Under the pieces are notes generated by a model. The model searched no databases, was not told the origin of the DNA, and was given only the letters and a program-made list of their open reading frames with translations. The translations under genes and the position numbers were made by a program. This document shows positions 24,641 through 37,292 of a stretch of DNA of 64,000 nt, one piece after another. Positions within the stretch are counted from its first letter, which is position 1. Each line of letters starts with the position of its first letter. This DNA comes from Trametopsis cervina (Eukaryota > Basidiomycota > Agaricomycetes > Polyporales > Irpicaceae): NCBI GenBank assembly GCA_022385755.1, contig MU278352.1, positions 744,001 to 808,000 on the forward strand. The letters are read 5' to 3'.

Positions 24641-25913
24641 TCAGATCCCTGAGGTCTGAACGATGAGAGAGGCAAGGGTTTCCTGGAGTGCCTCGTATGT
24701 TAGTTCTGGCGTTGCCGTATACAGATAACGCCACGAACCTTATCTTTGTCGTTATCAGTTATCAAAATATACGACAGCCCTTCCTTGATATCAAGAGCGA
24801 ATGCATGGGCGAGCCCCTCCAGCTCCTCACGGCCATCCGTATGCTCATGCAGTCCCCTAGCGGAAGTGATGTTGATGACTTCCATAGGTTGTGACGATGC
24901 CTGTAAGAGTGAGGCGCATAAGCGTACGAATAGCTTCCTTAAAAAAGCAGATACATACCGGATCCCTGAATAGACTGAGTTGAGTGCCCAGAACACGGCA
25001 GAAACGCCTCTTCCAAGCTACGTTGTCGCACTTCTGGACTGTGACCCAGCAGTGAAAGATGTCCTCGTGTGACTCATCAGCGAGTCCTGATTGATCACTC
25101 GACCACGACCGCATCCTTCGGTCTTCGTGGACATGTGTGCGTAGTTCAATTTTGCGGCGGAGTGATTCGTCTGCTTGGCGTGCTTGCTCCAGCCTCCATT
25201 CGTTTTGCTTCTGCGCTTGGCGCATCCTGCGTTCACGGTCAGCCCGCCGCCGTTCCTCAATCTTCTGGTGTCTTTCCTCCTCCTCCCGGCGCTCGCGCTC
25301 CTCCTTCTGTTTTCTCAGTACGGCAGCGAGCCGCAGGTCTTCCTCAAGAAGCAGCCTACGTCGCTCTTCCTCCATTTCAAGCTGCTGTTCGGCAGCCTCC
25401 TTTTCCATTCTCAGGCGTTCCTGCCGCCGAGCTTCCTCGCGGGTAGTCTCGAGCGGGTCGGGCTCTTGTGATCCACGTTGAATCTGTTCACGGCGGCGCC
25501 TGAGCTCAGCCGGAGAGAGCATCTGCGGCAAGTCCGACCGTTTGGGGGATGGCGGGAAAACCGGAGGTGTCGTCGTTTTCGCTGGTGTTTGCATGGTCTG
25601 GCGAGAAGTAGGAGGCGGTGCCCACGAGAAGGTGCTCTTGTCTTGAGTGAGGAAGATTGAGTGCGTTATGTATTCGCGCTTTACACCTGAAGAGATACGA
25701 ATGAGAACTTGTACTAAATATGTATGCCGCTACGGTCGCACCTGCGTCAACTTCTTCCGAGCCTGGAAAGGATGCATCCTTCGGGGGCGGCGGTGGCGGC
25801 GGTGTCATGTACAAGTCAGTAGGGGTGAACTCGCGAGTGAGTCGCTTTCGACGGTTCTTGTCGCCCATGAGGTAGCGGGAGATGAGGTTACGAAGCTTGC
25901 TTCCTCGCGGCAT
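24641..25913 (-). CDS. Coiled-coil and PH-domain protein, with an apparent one-base frameshift near its end
   Basis: The function is unknown; PH domains usually bind phosphoinositides or partner proteins at membranes. The first exon starts MPRGSKLRNLISRYLMGDKN at 25913 (an upstream in-frame ATG at 25958 is possible) and includes a PPPPPPP run. The second exon holds a long Glu/Arg-rich coiled coil (about 25110-25500). A PH domain begins HCWVTVQKCDNVAWKRRFCR (about 25000-25060). It continues after an intron (about 24905-24962) through SYILITDNDKDKV (about 24742-24780). The final helix, WRYLYTATPELTYEALQETL, with the conserved PH Trp, is only in a different frame and ends at 24641-24643. In the present sequence the original frame stops at 24700. 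No intron explains the switch. It may be a sequencing error or a real lesion. Confidence 0.72.
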
Positions 25914-25958
25914 GCTGGTTGAGAATGCGATAGCCACTGAGGGTTGCCTGGACACCAT

Positions 25959-26489
25959 CTGTGTTTGTCTGCAGCGTAGTCTCCTGCAAGCTGGAGGAGA
26001 GGGAAGATGGTAGGATGGGGAAGAGAAGTGTGGGAAGAATGGTGGTCACCATCCGTGGCGTATAGCCTCTAGCGATTCCGCCCAATGCGTGCGTTCCAGA
26101 CAGAGACAATGGCCCCCAGCGGCCGTCAGCAATTCGAAACAATCACCGATGATGAGATGGAAATATCACACCTCCCCCTTCGGGTAGATCTATTGTGTGA
26201 CCATGTGACGTAGTCACGCGTTTCCAATCAGCACTAACGATGCCACTGTCTCAGCCACCGCGTTCATTGTGTTCGATGCCAGCCACACCCAGGACAAAAC
26301 CAGGGGAAACCAAGGGGATAAGACGAGGTCTACGATTACTATGGTAACACCCACTAATCGGATTCATACGTTCATTATGGTTCTGAGAGCGTGGGTTCGA
26401 AAATAGAACAAGTAATAGAGTACTCTTATCGCGCCGTGGGGACGCAAGTCCACTTCGCACACAAGGTTCCTGCCTCTCTGTGTGCAGTG
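25959..26489. other. Intergenic, no supported gene
   Basis: This stretch is flanked by the PH-domain gene start and the COA1 3' end. A GGGTTCGAA string at 26392 resembles a tRNA T-loop, but no cloverleaf can be drawn. Confidence 0.45.
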
Positions 26490-27343
26490 TTATGCTGTGA
26501 ACGAGCCGAACGGAATTTCGACAATCTGCCCGTCGTCACAGATCACACGGAAACGCACTGCAAACGTTCGGATCAGTACGTCCGCGTTTACGTATGGAAC
26601 GTCAGACTTACAGATCGTGAACGGCTCGCCTTTCACCCTCCGAATGCTCGTGAAGTAGAGCGTGCCGGCCCCTAGATCGGTCGCATGTATTGATGAGTTG
26701 AGGTCATAGCACAGTCCACAGCTACCGACCTTTATGTCCCTTGATTCGGAAGCTCAAGTCCACATTGCCTTGCATGAGGTGTATCTTTCAGCGGCGCATT
26801 AGCCAGCCCATGCAGTGCGTACACATCGTGGACGTACCGCTCCGTGTATCACTGGATCGCCGTTGAGCCACCACGCCGGCTCGAAACGGATAGTATGTCC
26901 GAGCGCCTCCTCCAACGCAGGATGTTCACGTATTGTGCCCATTATTTGTCGCAAGACAGAGCTTGCGAGACGTTCTTGGTTCGAGGCGAACCAATAGAAC
27001 GCACTCCATGCAGAAACACCAAGGACGGACACGGCAACGATGATGGGCCAGCTCCTCTGATGACATATTTCAGTTAAGGCAATGCTCCTGACATGCTCTG
27101 CGGACATACCTGGAGAGGAGGTAGGTCGCGCTGGGGACGAGTGTAGTATTCGCGCGGTTTGGAGGGCTCTGAATATGTCACACCTTCCGGCAAACTTGTG
27201 GGAGGCGGTTTCGTCGCCGAGCTCGTAGCACCTCCGGGAGCGGACGCCAAGGTTCGGCAGCGCAGTCGTGACGACGTGCGCACCGCCGCCGCAGATGCGC
27301 CGGTTGCAGAGAGCAGCGCCCTCGAGAATGCGCGAGTAGACAT
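26490..27343 (-). CDS. COA1: Cytochrome c oxidase assembly factor COA1
   Basis: COA1 is a mitochondrial inner-membrane factor that acts in early Cox1 maturation. The start MSTRAFSRALLSATGAS gives an Arg/Ser-rich, acid-poor presequence. After a first intron comes RSWPIIVAVSVLGVSAWSAF, a single membrane span. It is followed by SSVLRQIMGTIREHPALEEA and then an FEPAWWLNGDPVIHG segment (about 26830-26900), typical of the family's conserved domain. Further short exons give MQGNVDLSFRIKGHK (about 26755), GAGTLYFTSIRRVKGEPFTI (about 26610-26670) and FRVICDDGQIVEIPF. The stop is at 26490-26492. Five exons are inferred and splice sites are approximate. It is divergent from COG6, with 159 bp between start codons. 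Confidence 0.85.
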
Positions 27344-27502
27344 TCGAGGCGAGCAAGATCAGTGTGTAAGAGTCCGGAGAGTGTCGCCCATGTCAGAGCA
27401 GGAAGCAAAATCAGAGGCGAGTCGCTCGGCAGCCCGTCGATTTCACGTTCGAGTCCCTCCTCGAAAGTGGTCCTTGAGCGCCCATTATACAGTAGCTCCG
27501 GC

Positions 27503-30346
27503 ATGCTAGCATCTCCCAGCTCTCCCATATCGCGCGTGAACTCCTCGTCTCAGCAGTCGCATAATCCTCTGTCTCTCCGACTGTATAAGGTCCTTGCTGC
27601 AAATTTCGATGACGATGCTACGAAGGACGCCCTGCAAACATTGGCCGAGCTGTATGCGCCCCCGGAGCAACCTGGACCGAAGGTGAAGGGGAAGGGAGTG
27701 GAACGCGAGCCTGCGACGCGACACGCTGAGTTGGAAGATGAGGACGAGGAGGTTTCTGCAGAGGAAACCGCAGGAGGCTCGCAGGAGCAGGTCAAGACGA
27801 TTCCGCCTTTGTTCTCCGAACCGGTGCCAGGCGAGATCGCAGCCAAAGCAAGGAGGAGCCTACGAAGAGATGTCGAGAGCAAGCTTGCAGAATCAAGTAG
27901 GAGATTTCTGACTGCATTCTCTGAAGTGGACAAGGTGTGTCTGATTCAGTTGGCGAAAGAGAGCACCCTGACTAGAACGCGTTAATACAGCAACTAGATA
28001 CACTTCAGGAGCATGTCGCTGACATGCGTCTACGATGCGACGAAGCTCAGGCGCAACTCCGAGAAACCAATGAATCATGCAAATCTCTCCTTGACCGCGC
28101 GGGTAGCCTGCGTGAGCAACGGTATGTGCCCATGAACTTGAATTAGCAGTATTGAAGCAACTATACATAGACAAGAGGTGTCTACGAGACAGTCAATTGT
28201 AACTGTCTTCCTGGATCGTTTTACCCTTACTCCAGATGAAGTCGAGTCGATCACTTCCCGCGAAATACCTGTGGGAAAGCGGTTCTTCGCTGCCATGAAC
28301 AAAGCCGAGCGTATACGAGATGATTGCCGCGTCCTAATGGCAGGAGAAGAGGGTCCCACGAAAGCAGGGTATGTCACCCCAAGTATCTGAGAGCAATCAC
28401 CTAACGCGCCCCTGCTTGTTGACAGTCTGGATATTATAACCACGACATCCGGTTATCTAGAGCAAGCGTACGAGAAGATCTTCCGCTGGTGTTCCTTTGA
28501 ATTCCGCCAGATGGGACGAGACACACAACTGGATGTGAACCCCTCAATGCGCGAAGCCGTGCGGCGCCTGCGTCTGCGCCCAGAGCTGCTCACGTATGTT
28601 CAAGAATATGCTTCTTGTGTGACGTATCCCGTTGACCTTCTTTCGCATATAGCGAAGCTCTCACGACTTTAGGTCAGACTCGACAGTCCACTCTTCTGAC
28701 CGCCTTCACAACCGCTCTCACCAGAGGTGGCCGAGGTGGTCTGCCGCGACCAATCGAGCTGCACGCTCATGACCCGCTCCGCTACGTCGGCGACATGTTG
28801 GCGTGGGTTCATCAAGCCATTGCAGCCGAGCGTGAGTTCTTGGAAGGTCTGTTCGGCGTGAGGGCGGAAGAAGGCGGTCGGATGGTCGGTGCTGTGCGTG
28901 AATTCATTGACAGCGAAGAGGAAGAGTGGATGGCTGAACTGATGGACGGTGCCGTTGGCGGTCTGTGCACACCGTTGAAGGTATGTCTGTGCAATTATCT
29001 CACTTGAGGGTTTCTAAGGCTATAATATCAGAATCGTGTGCAACAAACGATCCGTTCGCAGGAGAGTAGCATCACGTCGTATAAGATCGCGAACTTGTTG
29101 CAGTTTTACATGTTGACGATGCAACGGACGATCGGTGAGAAGGCTGCATTGTCGCGGGTCTTACAGGAGTGAGTGAGATATTTGCCGTGCGTATTTCTCC
29201 CGCTAAGAATTATTATCAGCACCACGGATTTTGCATATAGCGTCTTCTATGAGGCCATCGGAACACAGGGTCGATTAATGTCGACAATGGCACTGGTAAG
29301 TGGATTGTCCTCTCGTGGGCTGTGCTGTGTTGACCGTCACCGTTGGTAGGACGCCCACGATCCTAGTGTAACACCGCCTCTCGTTATTCTTGATCATGCA
29401 CAGGTTCTACGTGAGATATTGCTGGTATACGAGTCTTCCCTGGGAGATGACCTGTTATCAACCGATGCCAACCAAACTCCTGGCAAGAGGGACGCTGCTC
29501 AAGTAGCTCAAGCCATGGAAGATGCAGCGGATGGCTGTCGCATCATCCTCGACAAGATGGTCGACCCAGCAGTTGAGATGTGTGTGGTTGCCTCTGAGAG
29601 CAAACACCGTCTGTCGCCAACATGGGATCGTGAAGTGTTTGTTATCAATGTTTTGACGTATTTGCAGGTATGTTCGGTTCGTTCGGACCACGATTCAGTG
29701 TACTAATCTCGACAACGTATCAAGAGTGTTTTAGAGACATTCCCCTTTACCGCCGAGAAGCAAGGCGTGATACAAAGTCTTGTCGAAGGTCGAGTGATGC
29801 AGCTTATCGAAGAACACGTAAGTGTTTCGCGAATGCTTGACAGTGTCATGGTTGTAACACGCTCTTGCAGTACGCGAACGTCATCCGTGATACTGGACTC
29901 GGTGAGATTATTGACGCATGGAAGTCTCGGCGTGGCCAAGTGAGATTTATAACCGTGTCGTATTTGCTGACGTCGTCAATGACCGGTGATTTCTTTTTTA
30001 GGAACCTTTGTCGCACCTGCCCGCAGCCTCTACCTCCCGCATTCAGGCTGCGCTGCATTCATTCTCGGTATGGCTAACGAGCAACACCGTCGATCATCCA
30101 CCGCGCTTAGCGCAGTTGTCAGTGCAAACCCTTGCCTCTCGAATTCACCGAGCTGCCCTGGCAAGGCTGGTGCACACATACAAATGGTTCTGCGACGAGG
30201 TCAGCAGGCCAGAAAATAAGTATGAGGCTGCTGCAACGTTGCTTGGAAGCGAGCGGCCATTTGGACAGGTGCATCTGTTGTGGCAGATATTCGGGATCGA
30301 GGAAGATGGGCAGGAAGCGAAACAACAGGAAAAACTGGCCATCTGA
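27503..30346 (+). CDS. COG6: Conserved oligomeric Golgi complex subunit 6 (COG6)
   Basis: COG6 belongs to lobe B of the COG tethering complex for intra-Golgi retrograde vesicles. The ATG at 27503 gives MLASPSSPISRVNSSS, followed by NPLSLRLYKVLAANFDDDAT. That matches the conserved COG6 opening (NPLSxRLxKVLAxxxDDxxT). A helical coiled coil continues (LDTLQEHVADMRLRCDEAQ, about 27990-28060). TRQSIVTVFLDRFTLTPDEV (about 28180) and YEKIFRWCSFEFRQMG (about 28470-28520) follow, both typical of the family. About ten short introns are present. The C-terminal exon ends WQIFGIEEDGQEAKQQEKLA before the stop at 30346. No lesion was seen. It transcribes toward the heat shock factor gene. Confidence 0.93.
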
Positions 30347-30707
30347 GGATCGCGAGCAGGAGATTACTGACACTGGCAATCTATTATATTTATGACATCC
30401 TGTGGGCCAATATGTCTACTAGCTGTGTTTCCCTCTTTGTTGCATTCGGTGAGTTTATATATTTCCTTATGTTACGGCCATCCGTAAATCACGGGCCGGG
30501 CACTGACCAAGCCGACAACGTGGCTTCCAAGGAGGCGCTTATATACTTGCATTTGGGCGCCAAATACAATACCTCGGCCTGTACCTGCGCCTCTCACTTT
30601 CACTTGTCCTCATTCGTATCCCCCCCGATCTTGCTATAACAACAACTTTCCGATTGCGCTCAAGACTAACGTTGCACATATAACCCGAACACTGGAGACT
30701 ACTGTGC
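30347..30707. promoter_or_regulatory. COG6 3' flank and HSF promoter
   Basis: This 361-bp gap holds a CTTATATAC TATA-like string at about 30538. No canonical heat-shock element (inverted GAA/TTC triplets) was recognised, so autoregulation cannot be claimed. Confidence 0.4.
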
Positions 30708-32859
30708 ATGTCCGCAGACCAGCAACTTGCCTTGGCTCGAGCCACCAGGGGAGAGTCTTCACACCTGAGCAAAGCCGCGCAGAAGGTTGTCCCGCCTTTT
30801 CTTCAGAAACTATATGAGTACGTTCATTGTTCGTTGTTCACATCGATTCCCATTGACAAGCGTCTATGCATAGGATTGTAAACGATGCCAAGAACGACGA
30901 GCTAATAAGATGGTCGGAAAATGGAGACTCTTTCTACGGTACGCAGTTCGATTATAGCCACTCTTAATATTCACTCACTGGCATACCTGCAGTCTTGAAC
31001 CATGAGCGGTTTGCTCGTGAAGTTCTCGGAAGATGGTTCAAGCATCAGAAATTCACTTCTTTCGTCAGACAGTTGAACATGTACGGCTTTCACAAGATTC
31101 CTCATCTACAGCAAGGCGTGCTGAAAAGCGAAACGGATACCGAACCGTGGCATTTCGAACATCCACATTTCCATCGCGGACAGCCTGATCTCCTCTGCCT
31201 CATACAGCGCAAGAAGCAGCCTGCTCACGGTGCTGGAGATGACCTGCCCCTTGACATTAATGAAACTGGGAACACTTCACCCCCAATGGCCAATCTAACA
31301 CCGGGACAGGTCTTGGACATCAATTCAATTATGAATGGTATTTCTGCGATTAAGCGGCACCAACAAGCAATATCTGCGGACCTAAATGAACTGAAATCAT
31401 CCAACCAGCATCTGTGGCAGGAAGCTATCGCTGCCCGGGAACGTCACAAGAAACATCAGGACACCATCAATCGTATCTTGAAGTTCCTTGCTGGCGTGTT
31501 CGGTAACTCAGCGGAAGCTGTCAAACACGATGGTTCTCATACTCCACCTCCCGTTATGCCACGGAAGAGGCAGCGTCTCATGATCGAACAGGGCGGTCTT
31601 CCGGAAAAGCGTAAGGCTGCAGTAGTTGAAGAAGTGGACGATGACGAGGACGATCGCCGCAGTGTTCGCTCTGATGGTGGTGTTCACGGAGGTCCTGTTG
31701 ACCCCAGTAAGTGGTCATATCTAATCTCAAAGCCGCGCTTGCTCATACGTTTATGTTATCAGTGAAACTATACGCTTCTATCGAGACACCAGACTCAAGT
31801 ATTGGGCCTCGGTCACCCTCGATCACACCAAGCGAAGGATTCGGCCCAACCATCACCGACATCTCTTCCACATATCGCCGACCTACTGATACATTCGGCC
31901 GTGCGGCTTCCGATGTTGTTCGACCATCGAATATCAGTATGCCTCTGGATGCCCCTTCTCCGCCTAACATGTCGCTAGCGACAATGCAGGGCCAGCAGCT
32001 GAACAATAGCGAATGGTCAGCCACGCTGCAGAACCTCCAGACTATCATGAACTCCCCTTCACAAATGCAGCGTCTAATGCAGGCTCTTGCTGCCCAGCAA
32101 AATCAACCTGCACCGCCTATGCCTATACCACCGAATCCTGCTGATGTTGCGAGTACGTCGTCTCTCGATCCCCGACTCGTTACCCATCAGTTAGCCGCAT
32201 ACGACCCTTCATTCGACATCTCACGTTTCCGCAACGACATCCCATCTTCTGCTGTATCCGTACCAAGTACATCCGTCGCACCTTCGCTGCTCGGCCCCCT
32301 GATCGCAAAGGACGATGGTCCCTCTCTCGAACCTCTCGTCGAGAATGCCAACCGTCTGCAGAAGACTTACCATGATTCTTCAGAAATAGATGCGGACGTG
32401 GACGCTCTGCAGATCAGCCTCAACTCTCTCATCCACAATCTCGGCCTTGAGCCGTCCGGCGTGGCTAGCACTTCAGCCCCGCCAGGTGATCTTTCGAGCA
32501 TGAACGTCGACAGTCCAGACCTATCGAACGGCGTTATGTCGGTGGACCCCTCCGCCGACTTCGACTTCGACGCTTTCCTCAACGAGCTATCGTCGAGGGG
32601 TGGGGACAACAGCTTCACAGACGTAACTGGCCGGTTCGATCCCAGCACACCGCTGGATGGGACTACCATCGGAGACGCCTCTACGGAGCAACTCGCCGCC
32701 TTCCTGGATGACGTCTCGTCTGACTCTGCTTCCCTGCAAGAACCCCTCGACCAACCCTCAAGTATACCCTCGAAGCGAAAATCAGATGTTGCGGACTTCC
32801 CTCCCCCGCTTCTGTCTGCGCAAGCTGCTCAATCGCCAAAGGCCAGAAGAAAGCGATGA
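30708..32859 (+). CDS. HSF1: Heat shock transcription factor (HSF1-type)
   Basis: This is the trimeric activator of chaperone genes through heat-shock elements. The first exon (30708-30818) gives MSADQQLALARATRGESSHL and opens the DNA-binding domain with VPPFLQKLYE. The next exons give IVNDAKNDELIRWSENGDSF and then FVRQLNMYGFHKI, the hallmark recognition helix and following strand. The DNA-binding domain ends in HPHFHRGQPDLLCLIQRKK (about 31200). A hydrophobic heptad region (about 31300-31510) fits trimerisation. A basic patch PRKRQR (about 31558-31576) may act in nuclear import. An intron (about 31710-31762) joins VDP to MKLYASIETPDSS. The C-terminal half is Ser/Pro/Asp-rich, with acidic-hydrophobic blocks such as DFDFDAFLNEL (about 32557-32589), likely activation segments. 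Convergent with the arrestin gene. Confidence 0.93.
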
Positions 32860-33187
32860 ATGGGTTGACGTACGCTTGGTACATGTGCTCCGAAGATAGA
32901 GATCTTGTAATTGTACGAATATATAGTGTACTCCTGTATCATTCTGCGTATGACGATTGCTAACGACCTGTAGCGCAAAACAAAGGTATAAGTAGTGTGT
33001 ATTTAGGTTACGACACTGGCGGATGATGCCTTGCACAAACATCGTCCCCATACATAAATAATAATGGCTGTGCAACGAGTATAGACGACGACATAGAGTG
33101 AGAGGAAAAACGAGAAAGATAAAACAATATTAAGGAGCGTAGATGTGTAAATATCAAGGAGATATACATAGATCAAAGCCTCAAGCT
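32860..33187. other. Convergent 3' flanks of HSF and arrestin-like genes
   Basis: The gap is 328 bp and AT-rich. It is probably both 3' UTRs. No gene was seen. Confidence 0.5.
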
Positions 33188-36100
33188 TCATGGGTCATCC
33201 AAGCCGACCTTCGGAGGTAACGGCGGACGCGAAGATTCTGACTGTTGAGGGGATCCGGGGAACGAGTTCCCGTAAGCTGGCTGCGGCTCCTGGCCGGTAC
33301 CGATTTTTGAAAGATCAGGGCTGCCGTGAACCGAGTCTGCATCGATAGCCTCGATCTGGGCGGCGACCTTCTGATCCTCTTGCTGCGTTTCCTGGATGTA
33401 CTCCTTCGGAGGGCGCGGCAGGAGCGGCGGAGGGGGCGGTATGCTCCTCCAGTCGGGAGTAGTGACGGTAAGACTCGGCTGTCTGTTTGGGAACGCACCA
33501 TTGGCACCGTTTGCGCCATTGACGTACATCGGCGGCGACAAGGGAGGTGTAGGAAGCGCGTTTGCCCCGCCCCTATCTTCCGATTCATACATCGCCCGCA
33601 GCCGCGCTTTTTCTTCTGCGGCGGTGAGTGGACGCAGACCATTTGCAGAGCCAGGAGGCGTGGGCTGAGTACGGGGCATAGGGAGCGCTCGACCGCCGTC
33701 TGCTGTCCGAGGAGGGGTAGCAGGCGGCGTCCGGCTGGCCATTGCAACAGCGTCTTGCCGCTCGTACTTCCGTCTCAGGATCTCCTTCTCTGACAAGCCG
33801 TTGGTCACCCCATTCGAGAACGGCAGATGAGAAGCCCCGTATTCGGGAGGGGCGGACGCGGTGGGAGGGCCATCGTTTGAAAAGTGAGGGTTCGGGGTAG
33901 GTGCAGGAGGCTGAGCTTGAGCTTGAGCAGCCAATGCCGCGGCGTCTCGTGCTTCATAGTTGCGGCGCAGCTTCTCCTTCTCGGAGAGGTATTGTGGCTG
34001 ACCGTTAGCACCGGGGCTGAAAGCAGGAGGCAGTTCGCCTGGGCCTGGCGGGGGCGGGCTCATGGTAGGTTTAGGTGTAGAGTTGGGGTAGAGAGCGTCG
34101 TATGCTACAGGTCCTGCTGATGGCGGCGTGCGCGGTGATGACGAGGAACCTTCTGGGATGGGGTCGTATGCGGACGCTTGAGTACGATCCACGGCTGCCT
34201 TTGCGTCGTAGTATCTCTTCAGTGCCGCCTTCTCTTCATCAGCGGACGTGAAGCCTGGGTTTCCGAGCTTAGCTGTGCCGATTGTGGCAGAAGAAGTGGC
34301 AGAGGCGTTCCGCGACATGCTTGACATAGCTTGTGAGTACAGCGCTGCGCCGCTGGACATTCCAGCTTGATTGCTGAGGGAGCCATTCCGCGAGTGCGCC
34401 GACTCAGAGGGGGGCGAGGAACTACCAACGGCGCTGTTGGAGCCTTGAGTTCGGCGGACGGCATCCTGGGCTTGGTTGAACAATCTTGCTTTCTCCTCTT
34501 CAGCGGTGGGCCACACTCGTGCGGAGCTTGCCAAACTCCCATTGGACTTGACAGTGTTCAGCGTTGCAGAACGTATGGGCTGTGGTGTCTGAATCTAGGA
34601 TGCCACTCAGCCATTGCGCTTACCAGATGTAATGATGCGCTTACCTCGATGGGCGGGCTGGCTGCTCTTGGTATATTACCCTGATGAGCAGCCTCCACCT
34701 TCGCCTGTGCGCTCTCATACAGCCGCCTCTTCTCCTCTTCCGCCGTCATCCATCCACGCGACCCTCCGCCGGCGGTGGCGGTCCTCCCCGTCAACGAAGT
34801 CTGGCGCGCATGCGTCCGTGCCGCGAGCTGTGCCGCCTGTTGTGCCTGTTGTGCCCTCACCTCCTCGGGCATGTCGTCCGCAAAGTTGGTCACTGTCAAT
34901 CGGTTCGCCGTATTGGCCGTGTTAGACCTGACGCGCGGGCGTGGCGTGGCGTCCTCGACGAACGGTCTTGTCGGTCCGCCGATCGTCTGAATCTCGTTCT
35001 CGAAGCTGTTGCCGCGTGCACGCCCGAACTCGTCTGCCCGTCCGCCGTAGCCGTTGCTGATGCCATTGGCCGCGGGTGCGGTGTTGAAGTTGTTGGCGGG
35101 ACGAATGGAGTCGGTCGCATCGGATGAGTCGGTGATGGTTGTCGCTGGTGGGGCAGGTGCAGGGGTCAGGTAGGGATGGTTGGCTGATTGTTGGCGTTGC
35201 GGGCTTGTTATGGTGCTGGATTGGGCAGGCGAGAGTGGGAGGTTTGATGGGGGGATGATGTGCTGCCCAAGCTGTGGGAGGGGTTGTTGTGCCTGGCCGT
35301 GTGAAGAGACGTTCGAGGCTAGACCAATCCGGCTGTGAAATATGGAATGAGTGATTGTGGACATCGAACGAAAATGAGATGAAGCGTACCGAACCGCAGC
35401 GACGGAAACCGACCTGTGCGTAGAGCTTAGCGGGAATTGTGAATGAGACTACGAGGATGCTCACTTAGGCCAGTTAGAGATGATGACTGGAAGGTCCATC
35501 ATGATAGGTTGACCGGAACTCAACAATGCCCTGACAGTGAGGACGTAGGTGATGTCAATATGGCGAGCCGCGTTCAGCGTCGTCGTGGTGTGCCGTTCGG
35601 GGATAGTCACGGCCAACTCGGCCTTGTGCATCGTACCACCATATAGTGTTGCGTTAACGGGCACTTTCTGCTCGCCGACCGTCGATGCCTTCACTTGCGG
35701 TGCTCCCTTCTTCCCGGATGCGTTCCCGCCAGCACGGAATACCATCGTTTCGCGAAGGGCGAACTCGAACCCTCGGAGGATCACTGTATGCAGGGCATCA
35801 GACTTTACCGTGGCATTCACGGAAATTCGATCGCCTGGTCCGTAACAGGTGTGGGTACGCTCGATGGTCAAGGTAACACCATCTTGCGTCAGATTTCGCA
35901 TCTCGGGCTGTGCGTAGACCGGCCATGTTGAGTGTAGTTCGTGCTTGTCGATGATGATAGGTGCAGTTGTCGACAGGACGACGGGTTTGTCGCGACGGAA
36001 GAGACCTCTGGTGGGGAGAAGGGATGAGTCCGTGAAGAATACACGTATTAATCGAGGACTTACTTCTTTCCCTTGATGCATAGAGTCGCAATAAGTTCAT

Positions 36101-36680
36101 ATTTGATGCCCGCTATTTGGAAGTCAATGAGATATCGTATTATGAGTAAGAACGCGTCATACCTCCTCTTTCCAGGGCAATGGTAGGCGGAATAGATTCT
36201 GGTATCCGAATGTAGAACTGGAAGTCTTGCTATATTCGACAACGGCCATATATGAGTGCTGGCAAAGGTGGTCGTATATCCGTTCAGAACTCACCGTAGA
36301 GAGGGGGGAATGATCTCCTTGAGCTTGCCAAAGATTGATTGGGCTCTGGCCAACGAAGTCGAAGTATGTGTTCCCCAGTCCACCGCCAGGCAGGGTCTCA
36401 ATCTTCCTCAGCTCGATTCTCACCCACTTCGCCTTCACACCTGCTGGGCCTACCCGTACCTCAATCGCCTGCACCGCTATCTCCGTGAGCCATGGAGTAC
36501 GAATACATGATAACCACTTACACCTTTGACTGCTGCTTGCGGACGGTCTGGTGCGCCAGGTGGGATACCTGGATAACCTGTAGGCGACGGGTGAGCGTTC
36601 CTCTTATGACTTTTGGTGTTCTAGACGGACCTTGAACGAAGTCTACATTCGGTGGCGGTCGTAATGTCCTGCGCAGAAGG
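33188..36680 (-). CDS. Arrestin-like protein with a repetitive C-terminal region
   Basis: Fungal arrestin-related proteins act as adaptors that bring ubiquitin ligases to membrane cargo. The arrestin fold spans about 35461-36600. It includes VEVRVGPAGVKAKWVRIE-like sequence (start of the exon at about 36470), DFQFYIRIPESIPPT (about 36170), GIKYELIATLCIKGK (about 36070-36110) and the closing MMDLPVIISNWP (about 35470). A large low-complexity region follows in two exons (34558-35340 and 33188-34560). It contains six copies of a helix-like unit with pattern EEK-x(2)-L-x(2)-x-Y-x(4)-A. Examples are TAEEEKRRLYESAQAKVEAA (about 34745), TAEEEKARLFNQAQDAVRRT (34507), SEKEKLRRNYEARDAAALAA and SEKEILRRKYERQDAVAMAS. 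No PPxY ligase-binding motif was identified with confidence. The N-terminal exon is unresolved; the 5' end lies between about 36560 and 36940. Confidence 0.75.
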
Positions 36681-36940
36681 TTAGAACACGTCTGAACTGC
36701 ATCGTAGAGGTGGCGCCTACAGCTTTGCCTGAGACATGCCGGGCGAGAGGGTATACGAGCAAAGCCCAGGAAGGAGTTGGTGACAGAGAGCTGCAGGAAA
36801 TGTCTTCCGTGATGTGCGGTGGGCGCTGGTCACGGAAGCACGCAGTACTCAGCGTCCAAACGTCAATCAGCACAGCCTCATTGCTTTCCTCCATGCACGT
36901 TTTCATCTCCACATCCCTCACTGCTGAACGCATGTGTATT

Positions 36941-37284
36941 ATATCGTAGCAATAATAATGCAGCTACAACCGGTCATCTCGTGCTGCAGAATTAGTCGTG
37001 ATATTGTTTATCGTCGCAAACGTATGCGACCCCTGACCCGACCTCGTCGGTCATTTGTTTCATCTCATGGCTTGCCGGGGATGCAGCGGCTGCGGAAGGT
37101 AATTATTGGGCGTCTGATTACTGGACTTCAAACTAGAAATGTATGCAGCTTCAGTAGAAGGTAGGAAACATACCTGAGAGTTCACAGTCGTTCATCGGAA
37201 ACCACTACTTCTCCATTGAATCTGCACGCTACCTACCCTTCTTCGTACACATCATGACAATTCTATTTACTTGCTGCTGCTATC
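36941..37284. other. Arrestin 5' flank up to the left end of the transposon island
   Basis: No open frame of note occurs. The sequence runs from the presumed arrestin promoter into the GC-rich palindrome at 37293. Confidence 0.4.
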
Positions 37285-37292
37285 GGGTCCCT

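Noticed and set aside
26330..26410. Possible tRNA from a GGGTTCGAA string
   Set aside because: No A-box or cloverleaf pairing can be drawn around it.
35460..36080. Idea that the arrestin-domain exons and the repeat-rich exons (33188-35364) are separate genes
   Set aside because: The arrestin exon ends at a splice donor in ISNWP and the repeat exons lack their own credible start and promoter, so one gene is simpler.
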